Notes under the pieces: model-generated
What the model saw: only the letters and a program-made list of their open reading frames with translations
Database searches by the model: none
Told to the model about the DNA's origin: nothing
Program-made: the position numbers and the translations under genes
Source: Rhabdophis nuchalis
Taxonomy: Eukaryota; Chordata; Lepidosauria; Squamata; Natricidae
NCBI GenBank assembly: GCA_039707465.1
Contig: CM077648.1
Coordinates: forward strand, 26,113,619 to 26,177,618
Direction: 5' to 3'
Length of the DNA stretch: 64,000 bases
Shown: one piece after another, positions 1 through 15,500 of the stretch
How the letters are laid out: each line of letters starts with the position of its first letter
How positions within the stretch are numbered: position 1 is the stretch's first letter

Positions 1-550
1 CCAACTTTATGAATAAGCTGCTTATCGCAGGCACTGCAAATTTTAGAAGGTGTTTTTCTTTGCTGAAACTATAGGGAGACTAATTAATGGGAGTTGGGGG
101 GAGCCATATCAAACACCAAAACAAACAACAATTTTCCAACATGGGTTTTGTCTTTCTTTAAACCAAGCTACAGTGGCTGGATTAACGTCAATGAACAAAG
201 AGAAAGGTGGACTTGTTTAAACTGTGACTTCTACAATTATATTGTAGCTTGATATTATGTCATGTCATTTGTCATGGACATGAGCATATGGGCTATCAAT
301 CTATAACCTGATAAATATATAAGTTTATAAATTTAGTTGAATCCAACATTTTCCTCTGGGGGAAAAGTAATCACTACCGAGGTTGCTAGTCTATCATTAT
401 CAAGAGATCCCCCATTAAATATCAGTATATAAATAACCTAGTCAGTTCTACTGCAACATAAGCAGACAGCACTACATGGTAAATCAGCTGATATGTTCAC
501 TGGGAAACAGTTTGGGAGTGCAGAAGGACATAGGAACAGGAAGGACTCAC

Positions 551-586
551 CCGGGCTCCTGGCTTTCCATCTAAGCCAGATGCTCC
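551..586 (-). CDS. COL25A1: COL25A1 local exon 22 (36 bp), last exon in window
   Basis: Reads GASGLDGKPGAR. The acceptor is actatacag and the donor GTGAGT. The remaining 3' exons, including the C-terminal non-collagenous end, must lie before position 1. Confidence 0.9.
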
Positions 587-3500
587 CTGTATAGTTAAGT
601 GGACGCACAGATGACAGGGATAGCACGAATGACAAGAACATTAGATTAGTAACTGTGGTGAAAAACATGTACAACTTCTTTTTTATATACAACTTACACA
701 GTGTACAGGAATAAGTATGACACTACTGCATTAGATAAGTTATAAATTTATACACAAGACAAGCTTATGATACTAGAGGCTATATAACGGTAATGGAATT
801 GCTTAATGAGATCAGAATTAGTCCTTAGATGTGTTAGTGCTACAAAGTTAGTGCTACACTTGCTATAGTGTTTGTTGATCTTTAATACACATCATTATTT
901 AAAAGTTAGTAAGAGATACTCAAGCAAAACAAAAATATAAGTATATTTTCATACCATAACTAAAACACTAAGAAAACAGTAGTGCAGTAAAAATTTAATA
1001 TATGGTCTCATGATAACAGATTTAAAACCATAAAATACTTTAAAATATTTATGTTTTTTACTGAATGACCATCTGTAATAAATTCCTAGATAAGCTAGTT
1101 AAGTGCTTTGTAATAATGATGACGTGGTTATGATTAGTAAAGGAAGAATATTAAAATTAGAGCTATTTTACCAATTACTTCAATAAGTTTAGCCGTCATG
1201 TCTGAAATATCTGTCAAATTTGCAACCCTCAATTTGGTATTGCTCAGAGTTACATGATCCCTGTGGATATTATATGAACAAGATCAATGCGGTGCTGTCA
1301 CACACATACCAAAGTGAATTAAAGATGCCAGATAGCTTTATTTGGTAGACTTTATGTATATGGTGACCCTTGAGAATTTTCACACCTTGATCAAGCAAAG
1401 TTATGTATTATATTTCCATTAATTTTATCAGAACAGAATTAAGCTCTTGCTGAATTTCTACAATATTTTTAAAAGGACTTGACTTTGGATAAATGTCCCT
1501 TTGGAATAGATTTTCTCAGTTATTTTACTTTTGTATGTTTTTCAGTTCAGGAAGTGAACTTTGCACTGATATGACTTACTTTGTTTGTGTTTAGAAAATT
1601 TTAACACTTCCAGAAAGCAAAATAGGGATTTTATTGAACTTGACTGACTACCAATGAGTTAGTATCATACAAAGGAGAACAATTCCAAAAAACGTTAAAT
1701 CATAGAAGATATACTTCTACAAGCAAATGAAAAATAACTTTGTTACATAAACTTGTTAATTAGGATACTAACCATAATTGCCTCATAAAATATCTATATT
1801 ATAATTACAGCCACTCTGCTTAAACAAAAATCTACAGTTAGCATATGGACAATCTTTGTGTGGACACTGGTTAATATTTAAACAAAACATTACACAACAT
1901 TTATATAATGGTATAATTAATGGTGGAAGACTTTAAAATTAATGTTGCCAACTCACAAATAACAATATAAAAGCAACAAATAACAAAACCATATACTATG
2001 GGATGATACAAGATTAGACTTGATTAAAATAAGACACCACTTCAGCATGAGATAGCTTTATATTTGCTATTGAGTAAACCAGAGTTTTGGCTGAGAGTAG
2101 AATGAGAAGCTTGTAATCTGCACTGTAATGGAAGTATTTTACTTACTGGGAGACCAAGGGGCCCTCTGTCACCCTTGTGACCTGGTTCACCCTTCAATCC
2201 TTTAAGACCATTTAACCCTGGTTCACCCTAAATATAAAAGTATAAATGCTATTTTGTGAAGATGCTGACAGGGATACTCAAGCTGGGACAGAAGAAAGCC
2301 AGTGAAGGATATGAATATAAATCCAGGTTTTTTTTAAACAAAAGTGGTTATGTTTGTGAAAATAGATCACTTACTGCTAGATCATAACATGACAATAATC
2401 ATGACTCCTATTAAAGTAGGTGGCATGAAATTATCTACATAAACTTGCATGTTTGAATCATACAGTACCTCTTGGAATGTTTCTGAATAATTTGGAGATG
2501 GTTTTACTGTCATCTTGCTTATGGCAAAATGTATTCCCATTCATAATCTTGCAGGCTTTCAACAAAATTAATAAAGCCAGAAAAATGTGAATGTGATTTG
2601 ATCCATCAGAATTACAAAGTATTTTTTTCTACATTGCCTTAACTGGCTTTTTCTTCAGATAGCAAACTAAAATATGCATTATTTCATGACAATATATTCC
2701 AAACCTTTAAGCATGGCTATTATCTGTTAAACAGAGGAAGACTGTGATACATTGGCTTATCTTTTCTAATTACCACAATGTAACAGTTACCCCGAAAGTA
2801 ATTAAATGCTTACTGACAAACAAAGTTATTAAAATTTGAAGTTTGTGCAATTCTCTGATTAGGGAACTCTTTTGCTCTGGAAAAATAGAATTTTGTGGTT
2901 TCCAGATTTTTATATACAGTGTGTGTGTGTGTGTGTGTGTATGTATGAATGTGTGTGTGTGTGTGTATGTACGTACGTACGTACGTACGTACGTACGTAC
3001 GTATGTATGTATGTATGTATGTATGTATGTATATCCAGAGGAAGAAGATAGAACCAATGTGAATAAACCATAACATATTTAATTCTTTTTAAAATAAAGT
3101 ATAAATTTTTAAATAAAAAATTATTGTAATTACAAAGTTGCATTCTCAAAAAAAAAGTCTTTGAAATATGAAATAAAAGCAAATAGCATTAAAGTGTATT
3201 GGGGATTAAATTATTCCTTCTGAAGTGGCTAAATATTGAACGATGTGTTTGCATGCATATTTAATTCCCATATATTTTAAATAATATTTTGAACTGCAAG
3301 GGTGGATTTTTGACAGGTATTGTTAGGAACAATGGATTTTCAAAGAGAAAGATATGGGCAAAATAAGTCAAACGAACATATTAAGTTAAGAGAAAAAATG
3401 AGCTTGATTAGAAGACTGAAAGACAAATAGTGAAGAATAAAATATTTTTTTAAAAAAACTTCTTAAGTACATAAACACCCGTCCTCTGTTTTCCTAAACT

Positions 3501-6500
3501 TTTCTGTAAAGTAGCTCCAAATGTCATAGTTTGAAACTATCATCAGACAACTAAATATTAATACTGGCTCTCCATAATTAACATTATAGAAAGCTAATTT
3601 AGGTTACATTGATGTGGAACAGACACAGGAAATTGCCATAAATCCTTATATATGTTTTGACATTTTATTTTAAGCAGCTGCTTAAAGGTTTACGAATATT
3701 TTAAAAAAATTCACAGAAAAATGAAACAAGGACAAAAATGTTAAGTGCATGCCTCTACATGATTAATGAGAATGACACCATAACAAATTGGAAAAATGAT
3801 TTTAGTTGTGGACTAAATTCTTTACCTTTGGCCCTGGAAGTCCATGAGGTCCCTAAAATAAATAAAAAATAAGTGTTTAAAGGATGCACTTCTATATTAT
3901 TTCCATATATTTATATTGCATGGGCTCTCTGTGTGTATGCATGTGGATGTGTCCATGTGTACAACTTATGAAGGGATGGCTGAGCAAAACTGCATTAAGT
4001 AGTATCTCCTAATTATTTAATAAATGCCAAGCCAAGTCTAACAAATTAAAAACCTCTATCAATTTTCAGCTCCCAAATGTTTTCTAAAGATGTTGAAAAT
4101 ATGTGAAAAACAATTATCAGAAGCAGAATCAATAGGATCTTGCTGCTTGCATTTATATAGTCAAAAGCATTTTTGCAAAATTACTCCTTTCATATATCTG
4201 CCTATATTACAATTAATTGACAAGTATTTCATACCACTTTCCCCCAGCCCCCCTTCTCTTCTACTACTAGGAACCCTTGCAATTTTTTTAAATTAGTATT
4301 TGTTATGTGGGCATCTAGACTTTCAAGGACAGGAAACACTGATGGATTGCTTTAATTAATGAATTACGCAATAGATAAATGGCTAAAAATGCTTACCATA
4401 GGTCCTGGTGGACCATGTGGACCATGAGAACCTGGAGGTCCTACGATCTGCATAAAATGTACGCATATTTATATATTGTTTTCATAGATTTTCACGGGTA
4501 TAGGTATTTTGGTCTTGTTGTATTCGGGTATTTTCCCATGTAAAGAATTCTTACACAGGAAAAGACCCGAATACAACAAGACCAGCACATACATACATAC
4601 ATACATACATACATACATACATACATACATACATACAGCAAATAAGGGTATCATTTTAACAGACAGGGGTTCATTGATCTGCTGGGACCGTGCAATTATC
4701 TATAAAGCCTTGGATGTGCTAGTGGTGCTTACAGGAAGTTGTGGCTGTTTTTTATTTCACTTCTGTATTACCCTTCCTAAAGCACAGGACAGTTTGCAAA
4801 TTAAAATTAAAATCATTAAGCAAAACCTATGTCCCTTGCACCACAATCATGAAGCAAATTTCCCATGGTCATTAAGCAAGACTTTGTGTAACCATGATTT
4901 CTCATTTTTACTTCACCTTTCTCCATTGGTTCTGTGAGTTGTCTGTGAAGCCCAATCGTGCTGTTTTTAGTGTTTTGATCTGTTTAGCTTCATACTTTTA
5001 ATATGATACCATATTATGTTGTTTTAATTTCTGAGTGGGTGCTGCTCAGGGCTGGTTAAAAAACAGGTGGCTATTTAAATGTTTTTAATAAATAATCAAT
5101 AATAAACAAATCATATTGATTGTAGAATTATGCCATGATTGTAAATGCCTGCTGGTGATGAAGCAGTAAAATCTCGATTACATGACAGTGGGGAATGCTG
5201 CAATGATCATAAATGCAAAAATTGGCTTTTGCAGCATAACTTCCAATGGTCAATAACAGGGCAGTCATTAAGCAACGGCTACCTGTAATTAGAAAACCAA
5301 AAGATTATATTTATAGCAAAACTGAAAGGATATAGCAAAACTCACAGAGGGACCTTGAGCACCCGGTAATCCAATATCTCCTTTTTCTCCTTTCATTCCA
5401 TTGGATCCCTAAAAAATATTATGGAATTATCATACATGCTGTCATCTTATCAGCTGATGAACTTTACTCCAATACAACATGACTTAACATGTTGCACCTT
5501 ACTATTTAATTATAAGACATAGCCTCATACTCCATACAGGTAAATTCAGTCCAAAGCCATTGAAACATCATTCGGCTGGCTGAATCTGTGCTGGGTACCA
5601 GCTTCAGTTATTTCAAGATGTCGGGTGCAACTCAAGTGATGTAATCAGAAACATTTTTTTAGGTGTTCCCACAAGATTTGATGTGTTGGAAATTAGTTAC
5701 AACTCTCCTCAGTATGCCCCAATTTCAGTATGTCTGTGTATCTGGCACAATATTAAATTTGTTATTAGGGTGACCCTTACATTTTGATGTTCAAAGTAAT
5801 TCTGATATTCAGAACATGCCGTTTCATGTAGGATCTCTGTCAACAAAGGTTGGGAAAATGATTCTATAGTGACCAATAATGTTTGTCCAGAGTCTTAGAC
5901 TGGGTCCCTCCAAACCTTTTGGAGATAGCAGGAACTGAATGTGGACGTATTTAGATGCAATCCTTGTACTCTATTCTGTTTTATTATTTCAAGCTAACTT
6001 GTGGAAACTTGAAACACACATATTACATTAAAGAAGTTTAGTTACAAGAAAAATATTATCAGATTTATTCAAATCTTTTTTTGTTTGAGTTTGAATTGAG
6101 TTTAACATTGAACTGTAGGAGATGACCAAGGGAGGGGTGAAGAGTGTCATCATTTTTGAATCCCTTCACACCCACAAGAGATATGAATCCATCCCAGCTT
6201 GAATTCTATTGACTCTTATCTACTGCCAATTTGTTTTCGGCATTAGTAGTTCAGATTCTTATAAAGAATGTAAGCATGAATTAAATCAATGTTCATGTGA
6301 ACCTCGATTGCTGATTTCCTGTGCTTGATATATGAACTTTAAATTTATGAAATGTATCATCACCCTTGTGAGAGCAGTGCACTTGGGAAGAATAATAAGT
6401 GCCCCAACAAACCAGCAGTGTTTTCAGTTCTTTATCTCCTCAGTGGGATTCTACATACAGCTGCTTTCATTTTACATATACAGTAAGAGTCTAAAGATGC

Positions 6501-9500
6501 CTGATAATATGGAAATGTTTTCACAGGAATGTATCTCCTGTAATGCAGGAGATCTGGTCTGGCAATAAATATTACACTATGAGTAAGAAGGGTGAGAGGG
6601 GGGGAGGGAGGGATGGAGGGATGGAGGGAGAGAAAGAGAGTGCATTTTAAATACTGTTATACAGTATATACTGCTTTATCTTATAAACAGTTCACCTCCC
6701 ACTAAGTTTAAGTAACATATTAATTTGCAGTTTTGCTACTTAGCTTTGTCACATCTTGGAGTTAAAACACAATTAATTGGTTTACCATCAAAGAAGTTGA
6801 TTTAAATGTTGCCAAAGGAAGTTAAATCAATAATGATTTATTATCTCTATACCTTTTTAATTTTTATTTGCACATAAACAAACACATGTGTATTCAGTGC
6901 ATTTACACTGCCCATACACCTGGAATTCCTTCCACAAAAAATTACTATTTCTTCTCTTCTTTCAAAGCTTTCCTCAAAGCTGTCATTTCTTTGATTCCAT
7001 TAATCTGAAATTAATTAAAACTACTGCTCTTTTCTCCCTGTCTTCCATTGTTGTCCTTCCTTTATGTAAATCTTTTTGCATTGTACCAAGTAGCATGTTC
7101 TAAAACAAAAAACAATATGAATGACTGTCTTTGAGAAAAAGATACCAATGCAGTAGTGAGAAATGATGCTATTAAATACAATTGTAAACAAACTTACTGG
7201 CAAACCTGGAAGCCCAATGCCTCCTTTTTCTCCTGATATTCCAGGGTCACCCAGATCACCTTTTGAACCTTTCAACCCCTGAAATGGCATATTTATGACA
7301 ATGAACTGTGCATTGTACTAACATTGTAAATCAATTTGAACTGTATTAACTTCAGAAGTAGAAAATGCAATTACATTAATAACTGGAAGTATCTTTTATT
7401 CTTCAAAGATAGTGAAAAATATTCTGTAACAAAATATTTCCTTCCTCCTCTCTTACTCCCTCCCTCTCTTCCTTTATATTCAGTTTTTACTGGACCATTA
7501 TCACATCATATTCCTTTATCAATAGTAATATCAAAAAGATGTTCAAGTACCTGCTCCCCATCAGCACCAGGTAATCCTGGTGATCCAGGTTCACCCTGCA
7601 AAATAAAATCCAACTCCAACTTAATTCCACTGTGGTTTTATTAGCTGGAATATAATGTAATTTAATACTAAATAAATAAGTCTGCTTGATCAATGTGCTT
7701 TCTCATTCCTGCTTCTTTCTTCAAGGAAGAAATAAAAGGTACCTACTTCAACTTTTGAACTAACCAGAGTTTGGTGCTTTGTTTGAACTAGAAATTCTGA
7801 TTCACTTCCAAAATATGCTTTTTTGAAACAAAAAAGAACAACAACAACCTATTGGCCGATCTTGATGTGGTTCAACAAAGTTTCTCTATCTAATGCTTCA
7901 CAAAAGACCAGGAAGAAATGGACTGGTCTATAATCTTTGGAAAATTCTTTCATAAATAGTATTTCTGTGAATAATTGACTAGATGATCTTGCTTTACAAA
8001 TGCTTGGTATTTAAATTATTTTAAAGCACTTCAAGAATGGCATAAGAAAATTAAATGATCATTCAAATTTGTTGAACAAACTTAGCAGGTATGCAATAAT
8101 ATGTTATTGTTGAACTAATTTTTTAAAAAAAATCATCCTAGTGTCTTGTAAGATCTTCAAAGCACACAGTGGTACAGACTTCACGTATCTTTATTTATTA
8201 TATCAAATACATAATGTACTGATAATCACACAAACACAATTGATATGCTCACCTTTGATCCTTGCCATCCTTGGGGTCCAGGTGGGCCTGGAGGACCCTA
8301 AATATAAAATTAATTCACTTTATTGCAGTATAAAGTACCCATATATTTATCAAACTTTTTTTCTGAAACATACTAATATGTTATGCAAAATAAGCATCCC
8401 AACAAGAAAATTGCATTAAAAACAGTCAAGGACTAACAACATCAATGACAATTGATGAGTATATACAGATAAACAGACAAAATTTGTTAAATATCAGAAT
8501 GACAGTATTAAACAGCAATGATGAAATCTGACTCTAACAAACTAAATAGTTTTTGGTAGACAAAGACAGATATGCAATCTGATTGTAGAATAATAGCTAA
8601 TTTACACAATCCCTAGATATTTAAAAGGCTGCCTATTCCCAGTTAAAGACTAGCCATCCTGTAATATATACCACTTAACATAATGCTTGTAGGAATAATT
8701 CATTAGAATTGATTTTCAAGGCTTCCAGGATTTTGTTTGTAGGTTGCTTTTTGGATTATAGCAGGAGAATAGGAAAATCTGACTCTTAGCAAGATTTTAA
8801 AAAAATGTACATTAATTTTCATTTACAACCTTGCCAAAGAGATCAAGACTCAGTAAGGATGGGGTTAAGTCTGATAATAAATAATAATAAATTTTTATTT
8901 CTAACCCGCTCTCTCTCCCCAGAGGGACTCGAGGCGGGGCACAGGAGAATTAAAAAACAATAAACACAGAGTACAAAATTTAAAAAACACAATTAAACAT
9001 ATCCTGCGCTAAAAACATCTATAAAAACTAAAAACTGTCCCTAAAACCCCTTAACACCATAACTAATTAAAATTACCCTAGGCCAGCCAAACGGAAGAAA
9101 TGAGTTTTTAAAAGCTGTCGGAAGGAGCGAAGGTCAGTGGTCGTTCTGATTTCGGGGGGAAGGTCGTTCCAGAGGGTCGGGCCCGCCACAGAGAAGGCCC
9201 TTCCCCTGGATGTCGCCCGCTGGCACAGCCTAGTGGACGGCACCCGGAGAAGTCCCTCTCTGTGGGACCGAATCGGTCGCAGGGATGTATGAGGCAGAAT
9301 GCGATCCCGCAGATAGCTAGGTCCCGTGCCATGGAGCGCTTTAAAGATAGTAACTAACACCTTGAAGATATAGTCTATATTACGATATCTAAGAATTATT
9401 AAGAATTTATCAATTCTATGGATTAAATAAGCAGCTGATATGATCAAAGGACAAAAAAACATTAGTGGGGGTTAGGCTATGTATGACAAATCATGCCTGG

Positions 9501-12500
9501 CTCAGATTAAAACAGCCTTTCTCAACCTTTTGCCCTGGAGGAACCCTTGAAATAATATTCAGGTTTCAGATTACCCCGGCATAAAAATCCACAAAAAATA
9601 TGAAACCTATACAATGCTTTACAACATGTACAACTCTAGCAAAGCAACAGGCCAGCAGCTGAATCCTGGCACATAAAAATTCCAGTCACTGTGAGCACTA
9701 GAATGACGAGGCATGCAATGTTAAAAAAATATTTATCTTTTTTCAATCATGATCTCTTGCAGACCTTTTGTGGAACTTAGGGACTCATGGAATCCCAGTT
9801 GAGAAGACTATAATCTCATTTCAAAAATGACTGACTCCCTAGTACCAGAAAATTATCCAGGAAGTACTAAGACAGGAAAACTATAAGACTATTGTCCTCT
9901 TCTCTGCATACTTCTAATTAGTAAACCTGTGTATTTATAAATCTTGTAAATAAGTCTTGGATAAAACAAATCCATATGGAGTTCCATTAGAAAAAGTTAA
10001 GTCTTATAGCAGGATAAAATATGGACTAGTTGGCTGTTAATGTTAGGATTCTAAAACCCAGGGTATAAGAACTACAACATAAATTGCCCAGTCTTTACAA
10101 AAGGGTTATCCTTAAAGTTTATTTTTTTATTTTATTTTTAAAAAGTCACACACCTCAATTTCCTGCCAAGATCTGGAATGAGTGGCATCACCATGGAGCT
10201 AAACTCCTCAAAATAGGAAGGGCAGTACAAAGATCTGGCTTGTTTTTTTTATGGAGGTCTGACTGCAACAATTAAAATATTTGGGGCCAAGTTGGGGCAG
10301 ACAGTCATTATGATGCTGCCAATCTGTGCTCTACATGATTTTAGTCAGAGATCTTCTCTACTTCGCTTTGTGATAAGCAGAAAAGGCTAAAAGAATAAGA
10401 ATTGTTCTTGAAAGATTATGCCATATAGTTCAATGTAAGTATTCAGTAAATCAATAATACAAGCTGTCATTTAGCTTCCTTTTTTCTTCTAATACTAATT
10501 TGGCATGTAGGTATTTCATGATGAGTGTCATACAGCAATGAAATAATAAAGAAAAATCTATTTATATTAAAAGTTTGGTTTATAAGAAATAAAATAAAGC
10601 AAAAGTTTCACTGAAATACTAGTAATATCAAATTATCTTACATGAATTATAAAAGCCAAAACCTACTTAAATATTATTATCATTATCATCATACTAACAA
10701 TAAACTGCATTTATTTTGTTCAACTCTAGGTGTTGTAATCTACAACTCTTTAAGGGGAGTTCGGCTGAGAGAATCCAGAAGTCACTCAAATGACTTTCAT
10801 ACCTAAGAATGACTAGAATTCATGATTTCCCAGTTTTCTAGTCCAACACCTTAGTCAGTATACTAAACTGGCTCTATATTTCCTGGAAATATCATTGTTT
10901 ATCTATATTTGGCTGGCTTCAATGTTAACTTATTTTACTTTAAGTCAATGAAAGTAGAGGTGAAAAAAGCCAATAGGAAAGTATAAAAATTGAAGCTCAG
11001 TGATGTTTTCAATTAGTTACTTGCAGTTTCTGTTAATATTATTTTACACATTTTTAAATAATACAAATATTCCCTATTACTCATTCTATTCATGATTCTG
11101 AATAGAAAAGGAGTATTTTTAATGGACAGTGGTTGCATTCAAATTTCAAGCGACTGTTCAAAAAATGACTTACTATGGCAATTAAATTCATATCAATTGT
11201 ACTGAATGAAATAAATACAATTTTGAAGCAATCATGTGCCGTATCTTCTAATACAACCAATATATATTTTTAAAAAACAATTAATTTAGAAAAGTAAGCT
11301 ATAGGAAAAATCAACCTTTTTAAGCTATTGCATTTTAAAATTTCCACTGAAAATTGCACTAATGCCTGGCTTAAATAAACATGGTTAAACAGATCTTATA
11401 ATGCTAATAAAAACTTGAATCTGTACTTTTTTTGCTGAAATGGCCATACTGCTATTATTAATTACCATAAGTACTAAAACTAAGCTTTCCACAATGCATC
11501 CACTGACACAATTGATGTAGAAAATAGAGGTGGTGTTAAGGCACAGTTAACATCTGATGGTCAAAGAGAATAAGTGTAAACATGCAACATCACACAAGAA
11601 CAGCTACAAAACACAGTCATGCAATAGGAATTACCGTGACAGTTAAGGTGGTAATCCTCTGTTGGCAAAATATATTAGCAGAAAATAATGTTACCAGATG
11701 TTCAGTTTGAAACAGAATACTTTGCTTGTTTAAGAACAGATTTCACAGAATTGAGGAAAGTTTGAGAGAAGCATCTGACTAGCTCCCCAAAAATAAAAGA
11801 TTGCTTAAGTACCACTCTTACATCTTTACATCTAAGTATTTACACATAACAATCTATACATTTATTGAAGTATTTACTGTGAATTACTTTGTTTGCTTTC
11901 AAAAAGAAACAGTACTGTCTATTTTCTATTTTATTATAATGATCTTAAGATCAATTTTTGCAAACTCACAAATTTGAAGGAATGTATATGCATCAGTGGA
12001 ATTATAAATCATTAGGTGACTAAAATTATATATATTTAACTATGTGTGACTTAAATTGGATACAATTAATTTATATGAATATACTCTACAGGGCTGAAAT
12101 ATATAAAATAATAATGATCTCAATACAGCAAGATCAAATAAAATACAAATAAATCCAAGAATTGTGAACAAAATGTAACTAAAAAGAAATATTTCTTTAT
12201 ATTTGACTACAACATATATTTTTCAAATAAAATATTGATTTCCAAAAGATGTGCAGATGTGATTTTAGCATTTAGCAAAAGCTAACTTTAAATTTACTTT
12301 AAATTTAAAGTAGATCAAATGCTTAGATTTAATCATTTATAACATTGTCTAAACAGTTAACATGAATAAAAATTTATTTTCCTTATATAGATAGATTACA
12401 TTAATTCCTATATTTTGGATGAAAATCCTATCTATAGTTATATATTTTATCACCAATAAAAGGATTTATTTTTGAAATGTTTACTTTTTCAGTATTTTGA

Positions 12501-15500
12501 AGGTTATTGGAGAATCCAGTAAGGATATGGTTTTTAAATGTTTATTCCTTCGGTATTTTGATTGCTGTTTATACATTTATCTCATATTTAGTATGTAGAC
12601 ATTAAACACTTACTACTTTTCAATGATGAAAGTTTTCTATTCCGTAAAGATTATGGAATGTAGCTTTCATGCAACAAAATCTCGCTATAACTTATAACCT
12701 TCATCTTCAGAAAGGAAAGTTAGTGATTGATCTCTATAGTGAGTCTTTTGTTTACTGTGCTAAGCAACCACCACAGGCATCAAAATTAAATTCTATATAG
12801 CTTGAAAAGTTCTTTGAAAAAGTCCTTGAAAAGGGATAAGGCTGAATCTTATATTGGCAAAAGCAACTAAGTTTGCAAACATATATCTGTATAATGAAAC
12901 AGTTTTCTGAGTAGATAGATATATGACTAAATTGTAAGAATCATTGTTATTTCATCTCCAAAATTCCTTCATTGATACCTAGATTTAAAAACTTCATTTC
13001 ATGAAGAATCTTTGACTATTCTGAGGTACTAGTAACTGGACTGGACACTTACATATGGAGTATTCTAATCATTTCTCATATTTAGCATCTGTGTTTTCTA
13101 CAAACATTGCAACTTAGCTGATTCTCAAGTCTTCATATAAGCAAACAAGTCACTGTTATGAACTAAATTCCAAGTGGCTATAGTGATTTCAGTTACGTCA
13201 AATTGACTTTAAAAAAGAAGACAACTTTGGACATAAATTAACGGAAATATATTTTCAGAAAAGATTTACAAGATATGTAATTTACATTTCCTGTCCATTA
13301 CCTAACTATGGGTAAATGTAACAATAAGCAGCTAATTAAAATTCTTTATAACTGTCCCATGTAGCCATTTATCCTATATTAAAATAACTTCATTTGAAAT
13401 ATATATTTTTGTGAGCTATTTTGTTTCTTTTTCAATTTCCCAGTCTAGTTTATAGCTAGCTATAAAACTATATTATTGATCACAAACCTGTAATGCTTCA
13501 TGGATATTTCCATTGAAGTCAATGATTTCTGTAGCACCTTGGTCACCTTTTTCTCCAGGTGGACCCTATAAAAAAAGCACTGGAAATGTACAAACATGTT
13601 GCATTTGTCACATGCCCACATTACAAATTGTGTTAATGAACGCAATAAAAACAAGTATAACTACTTACAGTACACGTGGTTCCATTAGTATATGTGATAA
13701 TATATTCCTTATTCCACCTATTTCCTAATTTTGAGTTAAGGAAAGGCTCACAGAAATTGGGGAAAATTTTCTTTCACCCAGCAGAGATTGGGTCTTTGCA
13801 CAATTTGTTCAAACACATTTTTTGACAATTGATTTCATTTTTGTTGATAGTCTATTGAAAACAGTAGAAGTTATCAACTATTTCAATGTCTGTATTGTCA
13901 GCTCTAAATATGGTTGCTGTATCTGTTGTCATTGGCTTAGTCCAGTGAGGGGTTTCAATTTATTTTATTACTGGTTCTTTCGTGCGGGCACGCGCACTTG
14001 TGCACATGCATAGAGGTTTCTGCGCATGCGCAGAAGCGTCCAGGCAAGTGGGCAGAGCCTCCCACCGCCGCCACTACTGGTTCGCCTGATCCGGGCCGAA
14101 CCAGCAGAAACCCACCTCTGGCTTAGTCTGATCTATATTTAAAACCAATTTCTTTGTAATTTGTATTGTATACTTTGAATGCATTATGCAGTTACCTAGC
14201 TTTCTTAAGAAATCTATAATTCTGGGAAAGATGGAAGGAGAGAAAAAGAGGATCACCAGTAACAAAGTGGATAGTCTCAACTGCTGTATATTTTCACAGC
14301 TACAGTATAGTGGCATTAGCAAAATGCAGATTATTGATATTTATTGGATTATTAGCACTTGCTAAAACTAATCCCAATTATATCAATATTACTTTTTCAA
14401 ACTCTAGAATGCAACCCCAGTTATATCTATTCAGCATTTCTTTTTTTCCCCTTGTTTTTTGAGAAAGAAAAATCTCCAATCCATTTTATGGTCTGTGAGT
14501 ATGCATATGTGATTTAGTTTCATATATCAGTTATTTAATGGACAAGGTTGTAGATGTGTAAACTGTAGCAGGTGCTGTGTTTGAAAACATACACTAAATC
14601 ATTTAGAGTCAGACAACATTCATTTAATAAATCTAGATAAATAAAAATGTAAAATAGTTTGTGCAAAACCACTAATCTCAGAAAGTACTGCACTGCTTGG
14701 CACCAAATTTTCACACAATGTTCCCAAGGACTTCCGATGCAATCATACGTACATTTTGTGTGGTTGGCACACATGTGTCATGTGCAAGCAGCACAAATGT
14801 AAAAGGTATGCACTTCCCAGGTTTTCAACCCCCTGTAGCTCCTCCCACCCAGCTGCTTCTTATGATGCGTCACACACATGTCCCTCACATTTCCAACGGT
14901 CGTTTCTTCAGCAACCGAATAAGCATCCAGGGGAGGCACACTCCCATGTGGCCCATTTTTGGTCCCAGGAGGCAGTATGGATGCCTACTAGGCCCAAAAT
15001 TAGGCATGGAGGGTGGCACACTCCCAGATGGCCCATAGAGGGATAGAGAGAGAGAGAGGGAGACATACAGTAGGTAGGTAGGTAGGTAGAGGGAGAAAGG
15101 AAGAAATACAGTAGGTAGGTAGGTTGGGGGTTATACGGTGGTTGTGTGTACGTGTTTGTGTGTGCAGGTGTAGATCTACACACAGATTGGTTGGCCATTT
15201 AACCAGACTGGGCCACAGCAACACATGGCCGGGTACAGCTATTTATTAATAATAGTAGACAACTATTTATGATAATCAGTATATCTATGTGCTATATGTT
15301 CATGAATGAATGCTATATTGGTATATCTGTGTGCTATATGTTCATGAATGATTGATTATGTATTGTATGAGAAAGGATTGCCTATTCGAAGATGAGCATT
15401 AATACCTCAGTGCTGTTAGAAAGCATTTTATAGCTACTCACTTTTTTCAATACATTACTGAAGTGGATCTTATCATTCTAGATCATTTGTCATGTTTCTC

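Noticed and set aside
2918..4637. CRISPR-like or regulatory tandem arrays
   Set aside because: Plain microsatellites without spacers; vertebrate DNA.
5451..5465. Further hammerhead-like 'ctgatga' hits (also near 46855 and 48455)
   Set aside because: No stem II or GAAA box at the required distance.
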